Of a DNA stretch of 64,000 nt, positions 45,686 to 53,944 are shown piece by piece. Source of the DNA: Microvirga lotononidis (GTDB lineage Bacteria > Pseudomonadota > Alphaproteobacteria > Rhizobiales > Beijerinckiaceae); NCBI RefSeq assembly GCF_034627025.1, contig NZ_CP141050.1, forward strand, positions 744,001 to 808,000, given 5' to 3'. The notes under the pieces are model-generated. The model worked only from the letters and a program-made list of their open reading frames with translations. It was not told where the DNA came from and did no database searches. The position numbers and the translations under genes were made by a program. Within the stretch, counting starts at the first letter, position 1. Each line of letters opens with the position of its first letter.

Positions 45686-47776
45686 TCAGGCGCGAATGAA
45701 GGCGCTTATGTCCGTTCCCGGCTCCAAAAATCCGGTTCTCGCCTCCTCTGCAACCACGTTCCGAAGCCGTGCGACGACAGGATGGGTTTTCGCTACCGCT
45801 TCCGACTCGCTCAGCAGCTTCCTTAGGCTACCGAAGGCAGGCAGATCGAGGCTGATTACCTCCTCTTCATCCTCGACAGCAGTTGCGGCCACCACGCCCT
45901 CAGAGGCAGTCCGCTCTAGCACTTCGACGGCATACGGCTCAGAGATTGGGGTCGCAATCGCCGCTACAGGTTCCGGCGCGGCAATCGCCGGTTTCACAGA
46001 CTCTGGCTCGGGTGCAGCCGTCACGGCCTCGGGAGCCGGTTCAAACAGCGGCCCCTCTTTGAGCGGTTCGAGGACCGGCACATTCAGCGCCTCGCCGAAG
46101 CCCGCCACTTTCTTGCGCGCCTCGATATAGTCCCGATCCAAGAAGAAATGCAGCTTGTCGAGGACCGCGCCGTTGTGACCGCGCACGAGGAGCAGAGACT
46201 TGCGGTTGTCGAAGCGGCGAACCGCGTCCGAGCTAATGAGAGGTTCCGCCTCAAACCGGCCGGATCGGGAGTTGGAGCGAAGCCCCATGCCCCCCTTCCC
46301 CGGTGACGAACTCCATCCTTCCCGCAGTATGTAGTGGCGGCCGAGCTCTTCCGAGACGTAATCCGCCGTGGCCTTGTCACCGACCGCAATGTTGAGTTTC
46401 ACATCCATGTTGCCGAGGAGCATTTCACGGATGGGCTTGCCGTAGCGCGCATCCAATTGCGGGATGTTTTGGGCGATAATGGCAATCTTGAAGCCGTAGC
46501 CGGCGACGAGCGGCGTCTTGTCGACAATCTCCGGCAGGCGTCCGAACTGGTAGAACTCATCGAGCATCATGAGGAGCTTGTGAGGTTCATCTTTCCCCGG
46601 CAGCTCGCGCATGAGGACATCGTGAACCTGCTGGATGAACAGGCGAATGAGGGCTTCCGCCGACCCGAGATCGCCGGCAGGCGTTCCAATGAACACCGTG
46701 AAGGGTTTCCGGCGCAGTTGCGCAATATCGAAGTCGCTCCGGCTTGTGGCGGCCGCCATGAGTGCGCCGTTCCAGGCGTTGAGCGCGGTCATGATATGGG
46801 CCTCGAACGAGGGCCGTTGCTCGGGATCGCGGCTTATGTGTTGCCGAAACTTGTCCGCCACATAAGGGTGCAGGTCCGGTTCCTCATTCAAGATCGTCTT
46901 CATGACGGAGGCCAGGTCCTTGCCGGTGCTAAAGAGCCGGACCACGGAGCGGATTGTCCGCCGCCGTTCCATCCGCTTGCTGTCGAGGACGTACCCTAAG
47001 AGCCCCGCGAACACGCTTCGCGCGGTCGCGGTCCAGAAGGCGTCTCCCTTCTCCGGTGACGGCATCAGGGTATTGGCGATATTCTCAATTTCCGTGGAGC
47101 GGCGCGGCCAGTCCGACACGCTATCGAGCGGGTTCCAGCAATGGGACTCGGCCGAGCCAGGGCTGAACAGAAAGACCTCCTGGCCCATGGCGAGGCGCGC
47201 AGGCCCGACCTCCTGCCACATCTCCTTTTTGACATCGAGGGCAATCAGCGAGCCGCGCCATTCGAGACCATTGGTCAGGACGAAGCCGACGCCCTTACCG
47301 GAGCGGGTAGGGCCGTTCACATAGATATGGCTATCGCCGCTGTAGCGGATCTTCTTGCCCTTGTAGGAGCCGAGGACGATAGACTTGCCCGGCACCCCAT
47401 CGAGAAGACCGGCTTTCTTCAAGTCGGCTTCGGTCGCAATGCGTGCCGCGCCCTTGGGCGCCTTCACCTTCCAGGGCTGGAAGTAGATCAACGCGCCGAT
47501 CGCCACCAGGGCGAGGATTTCACAGAAGAGGGCGACCGTTGAGACCGTGACAAGCTTCATGACCATGGGATGCCCCCAATAGGCAACCACCTGGTCAAGA
47601 GCCGCGCGCCAAGAGCCATCAACGACGACAGCCTTCCACATGGCCGTTTGGCGGCTCAGGAGGTACGTGGCGGCCGCATAGTTGAACGACCAGACGACGA
47701 ACGCCCCGCTCAGGACTGCGATTGCGCACACGACGAGAGCGCCGGCTTTCACATACCGGCCGAGTTTCCTGTTCAC
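45686..47776 (-). CDS. virD4: VirD4/TraG-type coupling ATPase
   Basis: 696 residues. Two N-terminal membrane segments, Walker A GPTRSGKGVGFVLTN near residue 150, Walker B LMMLDEFYQFGRLPEI and the HExN-like IAIIAQNIPQLD. An Ala/Pro/Glu-rich linker and a C-terminal tail after residue 570 are less conserved. The hexameric protein docks substrates at the secretion channel on the inner membrane. It is the last gene of the minus-strand operon and overlaps virB11 by 4 bases. Without a relaxase in view, substrates may be proteins or DNA. Confidence 0.94.
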   Translation of the reverse strand: MNRKLGRYVKAGALVVCAIAVLSGAFVVWSFNYAAATYLLSRQTAMWKAVVVDGSWRAALDQVVAYWGHPMVMKLVTVSTVALFCEILALVAIGALIYFQPWKVKAPKGAARIATEADLKKAGLLDGVPGKSIVLGSYKGKKIRYSGDSHIYVNGPTRSGKGVGFVLTNGLEWRGSLIALDVKKEMWQEVGPARLAMGQEVFLFSPGSAESHCWNPLDSVSDWPRRSTEIENIANTLMPSPEKGDAFWTATARSVFAGLLGYVLDSKRMERRRTIRSVVRLFSTGKDLASVMKTILNEEPDLHPYVADKFRQHISRDPEQRPSFEAHIMTALNAWNGALMAAATSRSDFDIAQLRRKPFTVFIGTPAGDLGSAEALIRLFIQQVHDVLMRELPGKDEPHKLLMMLDEFYQFGRLPEIVDKTPLVAGYGFKIAIIAQNIPQLDARYGKPIREMLLGNMDVKLNIAVGDKATADYVSEELGRHYILREGWSSSPGKGGMGLRSNSRSGRFEAEPLISSDAVRRFDNRKSLLLVRGHNGAVLDKLHFFLDRDYIEARKKVAGFGEALNVPVLEPLKEGPLFEPAPEAVTAAPEPESVKPAIAAPEPVAAIATPISEPYAVEVLERTASEGVVAATAVEDEEEVISLDLPAFGSLRKLLSESEAVAKTHPVVARLRNVVAEEARTGFLEPGTDISAFIRA

Positions 47777-48843
47777 CGCCCTGCCCTCTTGAACTTGCTG
47801 AAATAGATGTCCGCCACGCCGCGCGTCGGCTCTTTGCGGAGTTGGACAATGACCGGGACCGTGGCGCGAATGATGTCCATCAGTTCGGCTTTGGTCAGGC
47901 CGAGACCGGCTTGCAAACAGGCCATCGCGACCCGGATGACCGCCGTCTGAGGCGAGTTGGCGTGAACCGTACTCAGGGAGCCGGGGTGCCCGGTATTGAC
48001 CGCCTGGAGAAAGGTGAAGGCGTCCGCCCCGCGGATTTCCCCGAGGAGGAGCCGGTCCGGCCGAAAGCGCAAGGCGGCTTCCATCAGATCCAGGACCGTC
48101 ACCTTGGCGAGCCCCTGATCGCCCTTCGAGGCCAGGAGGGAGAGCCAGTTGGGTTGCGGCGGCTTGAGCTCTAGCGTGTCTTCGAGCGTGACAATGCGCT
48201 CGCGTAGCGGAACTTCCTTGAGCAGCGCATTGAGGAAGGTTGTCTTGCCCGAGGACGTGCCGCCCGAGACGAGGATCGTATATTTGTTCTCGGCGGCGAA
48301 CTTGAGCGCCCTCATGCGCCCTTGCGGGCTTGGATCGCCCAGGAGTTCAAGAAAGACCTCATCGGTTGCGTCGATGTCGTCAGGGTCGACCTCATGCGGT
48401 CCTGACGCCTTGACGGCATCGAACGCCCCCCTCGCAAGGTAATCCTCCAACGAGTAATCGCGGATCACCTGCTTGCGGATCGAGAAGGCCCCACCGCTTG
48501 GGGTCGCAGGCGCAAGCACGCCCTGAAACCGTTCCCCGAATGGCATGGCGGCCGAGAGAAGCGGCGTGACCTCATTCACAGACTGGTTGGTGTAGCTCGC
48601 AACCTGTTGCGCGATGCGCTGGATCTGGAGGCTCGACAGGGCCAGGACCTCATGGCGCTGCATATCGGCATGGCGGGTGGATTCAATCCAGACCTCCCCA
48701 GGCCGATTGCACATGATCTCGATCACTTGGGGATCTTCGAGCCAGGGCCTAATCGGCTCGCAGGCTTGCCGCAGGAAAACCGGGAGCGTGTGCCACACGC
48801 TCACCGGCTCACTTGTAGACGGCTTTTGAACGACGTAGTTCAT
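47773..48843 (-). CDS. virB11: VirB11 secretion ATPase
   Basis: 356 residues, soluble. Walker A reads VSGGTSSGKTTFLNALL, followed by LEDTLELK and the GEIRGADAFTFLQAVNTGHPGSLSTVHANS block (Walker B and His box) of the VirB11/PilT class. It powers switching between pilus assembly and substrate transfer at the cytoplasmic face. AGAGG stands 6 nt before the ATG. The N-terminus overlaps the end of virB10 by 35 bases. Confidence 0.95.
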   Translation of the reverse strand: MNYVVQKPSTSEPVSVWHTLPVFLRQACEPIRPWLEDPQVIEIMCNRPGEVWIESTRHADMQRHEVLALSSLQIQRIAQQVASYTNQSVNEVTPLLSAAMPFGERFQGVLAPATPSGGAFSIRKQVIRDYSLEDYLARGAFDAVKASGPHEVDPDDIDATDEVFLELLGDPSPQGRMRALKFAAENKYTILVSGGTSSGKTTFLNALLKEVPLRERIVTLEDTLELKPPQPNWLSLLASKGDQGLAKVTVLDLMEAALRFRPDRLLLGEIRGADAFTFLQAVNTGHPGSLSTVHANSPQTAVIRVAMACLQAGLGLTKAELMDIIRATVPVIVQLRKEPTRGVADIYFSKFKRAGR

Positions 48844-50056
48844 TCAATGCCTCTTTGACCGGATCTTGATACAGACCGGAGAAATCAAGGTCTCTGCGCA
48901 CGAAGACCATGATCCGCGTTCCTTGATCGACGTGGATGGTCGGCGGGATGTTGATCGAGTCCTTGAGCGCCTGGTTGGCAAGGTCGGACATCGTTTGAGC
49001 GATGGTCTGTTGCGCTTGGGTTTGCGCCTGCTGCTGGATGTAGGAGCCGCCCCCGGCAACAGCCGATTGGCCGTCGCTGTTCAGGCCAGCAATGAAGGAG
49101 CTCACACCGCCGACGACGCTGAGCAGGATCGCGGAGCCGAACCGCTCGGGGTAATGGTTGTCCACGTCACCCGCGAGGCCGGAACGTCCAAGCCCATCCG
49201 TCCCGTAGGAGCCGGGGGACACGGACACGCCGTCGGCGCGCAACATGCGGGTCCAGGCCACCAGAACCCGCGTCTGGCCGCGCGAGAGGCCGGACTTGTA
49301 CTCGCCGGTCAGCATCGTGCCCTTGGGGATCAGCACCCGCCGCCCGTCGAAGGAATAGACATCCTCGGAGGTTATCGCCCGCACCATGCCGGGCAGGTCC
49401 GATTGAATGGCGGTCTCAAGCGTGCCCCGGATCATGGTTCCTTGCGGGATCAGGGCATCAATGCGGTTGTTCTTGGTCGCGCGCGCCGTCTCGACATCCT
49501 GCGACGACGCCCGAGCCATGAAGGCGCGGTTCGAGTCCGTCTCAGGCCCATCCACACGCAAGGCCCCTCCCCGCTCGGAGCCGCCAGCAAGGGAGCCCTC
49601 GCCTTGGCTGCCGCCGTCGAAGATCAGCATACCGGAGCGGAGCGCCGCCAGCCGGCGCGCCTCTTCCTCGCGCCGCCGCTTCTCCTCTTCGGCCAGCCGC
49701 CGCGCCTCGCTATCGTCAAGGACCGGCGCAGGCTGGAGCACGGCCACCGCTGCCGGAGCCGGAGGCGGCGGAGGAGCCGCGACGACCGGAGGCGGTTCGA
49801 TCACCATCCGGTTGTCCTTTTTCGGCGGCGGCTCATGGAAGTCCCAGTTCACATTCCGGGCTTGCGCCGTGTTGAAGGTTTCCGGCTTTTCCTCTTTCAC
49901 AGGGTTGGCGCTTTTCTGGCTGGAACTCCAAATCCAGGCCAGAACGCCGAGGGTCGCGGCCACGAGGACGAACAGGGCAAAGCCGTTCGCCCGGCCGGTA
50001 TGCTTCACCGGCAGACCGGACCCGGCCTCTTCGGTTTCAAAGTCAATGCGTGACAT
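48809..50056 (-). CDS. virB10: VirB10/TrbI channel protein
   Basis: 415 residues. A single membrane segment (FALFVLVAATLGVLAWIW) follows a short cytoplasmic start; a proline-rich periplasmic stretch (EPPPVVAAPPPPPAP) leads into the conserved TrbI domain: IPQGTMIRGTLETAIQSDLPG, LIPKGTMLTGEYKSGL and VDQGTRIMVFV. It bridges both membranes and senses ATP use by VirD4 and VirB11. It starts 6 bases after virB9. Confidence 0.95.
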   Translation of the reverse strand: MSRIDFETEEAGSGLPVKHTGRANGFALFVLVAATLGVLAWIWSSSQKSANPVKEEKPETFNTAQARNVNWDFHEPPPKKDNRMVIEPPPVVAAPPPPPAPAAVAVLQPAPVLDDSEARRLAEEEKRRREEEARRLAALRSGMLIFDGGSQGEGSLAGGSERGGALRVDGPETDSNRAFMARASSQDVETARATKNNRIDALIPQGTMIRGTLETAIQSDLPGMVRAITSEDVYSFDGRRVLIPKGTMLTGEYKSGLSRGQTRVLVAWTRMLRADGVSVSPGSYGTDGLGRSGLAGDVDNHYPERFGSAILLSVVGGVSSFIAGLNSDGQSAVAGGGSYIQQQAQTQAQQTIAQTMSDLANQALKDSINIPPTIHVDQGTRIMVFVRRDLDFSGLYQDPVKEALNELRRSKAVYK

Positions 50057-50062
50057 CGAGGA

Positions 50063-50899
50063 TCAGCCCTTTGCCTTGATTACGGGAGCCGGAGCCGGGA
50101 CCGGTTCGCCCACCATCTGAATTTCGGGCTGGATCGGGGTCATGATCGACTTCGGAGACTCAGCCGGTTGAGCGCGGAGATTGAAAACGCAGGTCGCTTC
50201 ATTGTTGCCGCGCAAGGTCCATTGCGCCGCCACCTTATCGACCACGATCACCTCACCCTCGCGTCTGTGATTGATGAGGCTTTCGGTTCCGTCCGGATTG
50301 ACGAGGAAGATCCCCGGCACGTCGCCGGCAAACTTGAAGTAGGTCTTCACGCCATCATCAAAGATGTTCTGTGGCGCGTTCAGGCTGGAGCCCTTGAACC
50401 CATAATCCAGATTGGCATTCGCCGCGTTCTGCTTGAGTTGCTGGAAATTCGGCATCGCGGCCATGCGCTTGGCCTGTTCGAGCATCCGGGCATCCACGAT
50501 TTCATCCGGGTAATCGAACCGCAGCTTGAACGTCATATCCTTGTTGTTGGGCGAGCCAGCTTTGAGCAGGAAGTTGTAGATCCGCTTGTTGGTGACAATG
50601 TTCATGTTCGTCACCGCATCGCGTTCCAGCGGCTTGATGAACAGGAATGCCTTGCTCTTGTCGGGCACCGCCTGCCAGGAGACGCTATCGCCCATGGCGA
50701 CCGTCGCAATCTGTTCATCCTTGCCAAAGACAATCATGGTCGAGACGCCGAGGGTTCCGGCGAGCGACACAACGTTGTCCTTGTGATAGGTCACGGTCCG
50801 AATGCGCTGATCGGCCTTGACCGCCGCAGGCACGAGTTCGGCCGAGGCGCCAGAGGACAGGGCCACCAGGGCGGCCAGGGTCAAAAGAAGCTGTTTCAC
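50063..50899 (-). CDS. virB9: VirB9 outer-membrane core protein
   Basis: 278 residues. Signal peptide MKQLLLTLAALVALSSGASA, then the CagX/VirB9 domain: IRTVTYHKDNVVSLAGTLGVSTMIVFGKDEQIATVAMGDS, LFIKPLERDAVTNMNIVTNKRIYNFLL, and the C-terminal GNNEATCVFN part. With VirB10 and a VirB7 lipoprotein it forms the outer-membrane core complex. Overlaps virB8 by 4 bases. Confidence 0.95.
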   Translation of the reverse strand: MKQLLLTLAALVALSSGASAELVPAAVKADQRIRTVTYHKDNVVSLAGTLGVSTMIVFGKDEQIATVAMGDSVSWQAVPDKSKAFLFIKPLERDAVTNMNIVTNKRIYNFLLKAGSPNNKDMTFKLRFDYPDEIVDARMLEQAKRMAAMPNFQQLKQNAANANLDYGFKGSSLNAPQNIFDDGVKTYFKFAGDVPGIFLVNPDGTESLINHRREGEVIVVDKVAAQWTLRGNNEATCVFNLRAQPAESPKSIMTPIQPEIQMVGEPVPAPAPVIKAKG

Positions 50900-51615
50900 T
50901 TTCCGGCCTCCGCCGTAACGTCCACGGTCTCTTGATCCTTGCGGTACTCGGTCACTTGGAAGCCGAGTGGGTTGTCAAAGCGGTAGTCGTTCCGCATGGG
51001 TTCCGAGGTGTACCGGAAGCGGACATTCGCCACCCAATGCTCCGTGACACTCTCCCGGTCGTTGCGCCGGGTCGTCTGGAAGCGCACCGCCGCCGTGCGC
51101 TCATTGAGGAAGATCACAGACTTGACCATGACCGAAATCGTCGTGTCCGCTCCATAGCGGCGCATCGGGTTCTTGAGGTTCGAGTTGTCAAACTCGTTCT
51201 GGAGATCCCGGCTGGCCGTCCCGGTCGAGTACAGCAGCGCCATCTCGTAATTGTCGCGCAGGCCCTTCGGATCGTAGGTCTCGCGAGCGCGGATGAAGCG
51301 CACGATATTGCCGCGCGTCACGGCCTCTTGCTCCGAGACCGTTCCGCCCTGTTCGAGCGGCCGCGCCACTTCGACAAAGCCGGTCGTCTTATCGACCGTG
51401 AGCGTGACCACCTCGAAGGTCTTGAGCGGCAGAAGGAGCAGCAGGCTTCCCAGGGCCGCCAGGAGGCAGAGGCCGAGGATCAGGGCGACGCCCCGCCACA
51501 CGCGAAGCGAGTTCAGCGTCCGCTGATACACGGACTGCTCCCACCGCACGCCTTCATCATAGTAGCTCGGGTCAACGAGGGCCGGAGAGGCGCTATTGCT
51601 AGCCAGATCGGACAT
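50896..51615 (-). CDS. virB8: VirB8 inner-membrane assembly factor
   Basis: 239 residues: short cytoplasmic start, one membrane segment (VALILGLCLLAALGSLLLLL), and a periplasmic NTF2-like VirB8 domain (VRFIRARETYD, RYGADTTISVMVKSVIFLNERTAAVRFQTT). It is a hub for channel assembly. A 4-base overlap couples it to virB9. Confidence 0.94.
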   Translation of the reverse strand: MSDLASNSASPALVDPSYYDEGVRWEQSVYQRTLNSLRVWRGVALILGLCLLAALGSLLLLLPLKTFEVVTLTVDKTTGFVEVARPLEQGGTVSEQEAVTRGNIVRFIRARETYDPKGLRDNYEMALLYSTGTASRDLQNEFDNSNLKNPMRRYGADTTISVMVKSVIFLNERTAAVRFQTTRRNDRESVTEHWVANVRFRYTSEPMRNDYRFDNPLGFQVTEYRKDQETVDVTAEAGK

Positions 51616-51627
51616 GGGGGTTCTCGC

Positions 51628-52671
51628 TTACGAACGATTGTTTTTGAGGTGAGTGATGAGAAGCTGTTGCTTCTGTTCTGCAGGGCTGGGAGCGATTGAG
51701 GCTTGCTGACCATCCGGGGCGCTGGATGTGACCGCGTTCGAGCCACCACCGCCAGATCTGCCCCTCAGTTTCCGGTAGCTCCACATGGCAATCTTGCGCG
51801 GCGCGTTCACAAGCTTGCGGTCGCGCCCCTCAGTGGTCAGGCGCGAGCCGCCAGCAATGCCCTGAGCGATGGCAAGGCTCTGATAGGTCAGGAAGTAGCC
51901 CACCGCGCACATGAGGAGAAATGGACCAACGACGGTCAGGGCCGTCGAGAGGTCTTTGATCGAGTTGGACATATCATCGAGCGTCGTCTTGAGCAGGACA
52001 ATGTAGAAGCCGAGGATGCCATAGACGATTAAGGGAATGACCGCATATTGCATGCACGAGCGCATCCAGCCGTCGAACATCGGGAGGGAGATCTGAAACA
52101 GGGCGAACGCAATAAAGATCGGAGCCAGCCCGAGCAGGACGAACAATGCGATCTTGCCGAGAATGACGAGGAAGACCGCCGCCGCGACGAACACACCGGC
52201 CACGATCAGGACGATATAGGCGAGGATCTGCATACCGAAGCCTGCGATACCACTGGCCGCGCTGATCTTCTGTTGCGCCTCACTGGCCGCCGTCCACACC
52301 TCGCTCAAACTGTTGGAGATCCCGCTGACGCCTGCCGTGCAATCGGCCCCTCCTCCCACCGCCTGACAGACGATTTGCCCGAAACCTTCAGGAGCTTTGG
52401 TCAGGACTTCGACAATCAGGACCTGGAAATCGCCCCAGGAGAAGGCGAGCGTGTAAATCAGCATCATGCGACCGACGCGCCACAGAAACACAGGGGCCGA
52501 GACGCCCACCCGGCCGATCAGCAACTCATAGCCCCAAAACGCCAAATAGATTGCCATGGCCGCCAGAAAGACCGGCTGGAGCTGACCCGCAAGCTGCGTG
52601 TAGATCGCCTGGATGGCTGAGGCTCCCAGGGAATCGACCTTATTGAAGAGGGTGCCGATAATGTCGTTCAC
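51628..52671 (-). CDS. virB6: VirB6/TrbL polytopic membrane protein
   Basis: 347 residues with about six hydrophobic segments, including the long VFVAAAVFLVILGKIALFVLLGLAPIFIAFALF region that matches the VirB6/TrbL core. A polar C-terminal tail (RKLRGRSGGGGSNAVTSSAPDGQQ) is cytoplasmic or periplasmic. It forms part of the inner-membrane translocation pore. Located between the lysozyme-like gene and virB8, the usual slot. Confidence 0.93.
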   Translation of the reverse strand: MNDIIGTLFNKVDSLGASAIQAIYTQLAGQLQPVFLAAMAIYLAFWGYELLIGRVGVSAPVFLWRVGRMMLIYTLAFSWGDFQVLIVEVLTKAPEGFGQIVCQAVGGGADCTAGVSGISNSLSEVWTAASEAQQKISAASGIAGFGMQILAYIVLIVAGVFVAAAVFLVILGKIALFVLLGLAPIFIAFALFQISLPMFDGWMRSCMQYAVIPLIVYGILGFYIVLLKTTLDDMSNSIKDLSTALTVVGPFLLMCAVGYFLTYQSLAIAQGIAGGSRLTTEGRDRKLVNAPRKIAMWSYRKLRGRSGGGGSNAVTSSAPDGQQASIAPSPAEQKQQLLITHLKNNRS

Positions 52672-52684
52672 AGATCACCTCTGA

Positions 52685-53293
52685 TCAGCAATCGTAGCCA
52701 TCATTGTTGTTGGTGATGCAGGCGACGTTGTAGCCGGAGCCTGAGACCAGATACTTGCAGACGCTTGTTCCCGCGCCGTCCTTCGTCCCGGCTGTATTGC
52801 AGTCAAAGCCAGACTTCACAAAGTTTGCGAGCTTGCCTTCCGAGCCGCAACCAAACTGGCAGGCTTTGAGGATCGAGGATTGTGTCAGGGTTGCGCACTC
52901 CCCCTTGTAGCAAACCCGCTGTCCCACCGCGGATGTCAGGCCGTTGCTTTGCGCTTTCGCCCATTCGTCCTTTTGGTATCGCATCCAAGCGGAGACCTGC
53001 GCTTGTGGATCGCTGAGAAACTGCTCCGGCGTACCTTTGTAGTACTGGCTGACGGTTCCCCCTGTGCGGCTGTTCTTGGCCGAACAGAACTGAAACGCGC
53101 CATAGCATGCATAGCCGTTCACGACCGGAGACGTTGAGCCGAAACTACCTTCGCTCGCGCTCACGTTCGCAGCGTAATCGGCACAATCGGCAGACATCCC
53201 CGCGTTCATCAGGCTTACGGCGTTCTCGCCCGCGAGGGCGACGGTCGCAAAAAGGCAGGCCACGGCGGCTAGGATCGGACGCGAACGGTACAT
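52685..53293 (-). CDS. Exported lysozyme-like protein of the secretion operon
   Basis: 202 residues with signal peptide (MYRSRPILAAVACLFATVALA) and about ten cysteines in the mature part. VSASEGSFGSTSPVVNGYACYGAFQFCS places a Glu about 20 residues before a G-x-FQF element, as in lysozyme-like and soluble transglycosylase folds; PQAQVSAWMRYQKDEW follows. The assignment rests on this pattern alone and is tentative. VirB1, the usual wall-cutting enzyme, is also present, so this would be a second one. Lies between the VirB5-like and virB6 genes. Confidence 0.62.
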   Translation of the reverse strand: MYRSRPILAAVACLFATVALAGENAVSLMNAGMSADCADYAANVSASEGSFGSTSPVVNGYACYGAFQFCSAKNSRTGGTVSQYYKGTPEQFLSDPQAQVSAWMRYQKDEWAKAQSNGLTSAVGQRVCYKGECATLTQSSILKACQFGCGSEGKLANFVKSGFDCNTAGTKDGAGTSVCKYLVSGSGYNVACITNNNDGYDC

Positions 53294-53302
53294 CGGGGGG
53301 CG

Positions 53303-53944
53303 CTACTGACCTGTGGAGGGGGAGTCTTCGACCAGACGCGCCTTGGCGCGGTCATAGGTCAGCATCTTTTGGCGGCTGCTGGCCTCTTCGATCTGCCGCA
53401 GCAGCTTGTCGTTCTCATACTGGAGGCGGATCGAACCGGCCTGGATCGCCTGCCCCCACACGCCAACTGTGCCGATCCGAGCTTGCGAGTTCTGGTCCCA
53501 AGCGCCCTGGAGCGACTGCACGCCGCCGATCTGCGCCTTGCCTTGGTTAAGGCCCTGCATATTGGCCTGGATCACGGCGGCCAGGGCGCCGATCGACTGC
53601 GCCATGGCGGCGTAGTTCTTGCCCTGGACAGCATTGATCACGCCAAGCGTGCCACCGACCAGCGCCGCGACATCGATCCCGTTCACGACGCTCGAGGCTT
53701 GACCCGGCCCAATGACGTAGGAGGTTCCGGCGTTCATCGAGCCGCCACCGGATTTCGGGGCAGCGACACTTTCTTTGACCCCCTCAGTCGGCTTGACCGT
53801 GTTCGCCTTGTAGGTGCGCGACCGCAACATGCAGCGCGCCGTCTTGTCCTCTTCCTTGAGGCGAGCCGCATCATTGGTCGGCACTTGCGCGAGAGCGCCC
53901 GTCGTGACGAGCGCGCCCAGTAGGACGAGAGCAATCCTGTTCAT
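53303..53944 (-). CDS. VirB5-like minor pilin / exported protein
   Basis: 213 residues with signal peptide (MNRIALVLLGALVTTGALA). Mature part: an Ala/Gln-rich region and a C-terminal helix ending KMLTYDRAKARLVEDS. This end matches the plus-strand paralogue at 59031 (KVLTYDRSKARLVAP). Position after virB4 and the overall form fit VirB5/TraC, the pilus-tip adhesin, although similarity is low. ATG overlaps the virB4 stop by 4 bases. Confidence 0.75.
   Translation of the reverse strand: MNRIALVLLGALVTTGALAQVPTNDAARLKEEDKTARCMLRSRTYKANTVKPTEGVKESVAAPKSGGGSMNAGTSYVIGPGQASSVVNGIDVAALVGGTLGVINAVQGKNYAAMAQSIGALAAVIQANMQGLNQGKAQIGGVQSLQGAWDQNSQARIGTVGVWGQAIQAGSIRLQYENDKLLRQIEEASSRQKMLTYDRAKARLVEDSPSTGQ

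Noticed and set aside
48866..50053. 395-codon open frame opposite virB10
   Set aside because: Antisense shadow of a conserved gene, very rich in Arg and His, no ribosome site or family.
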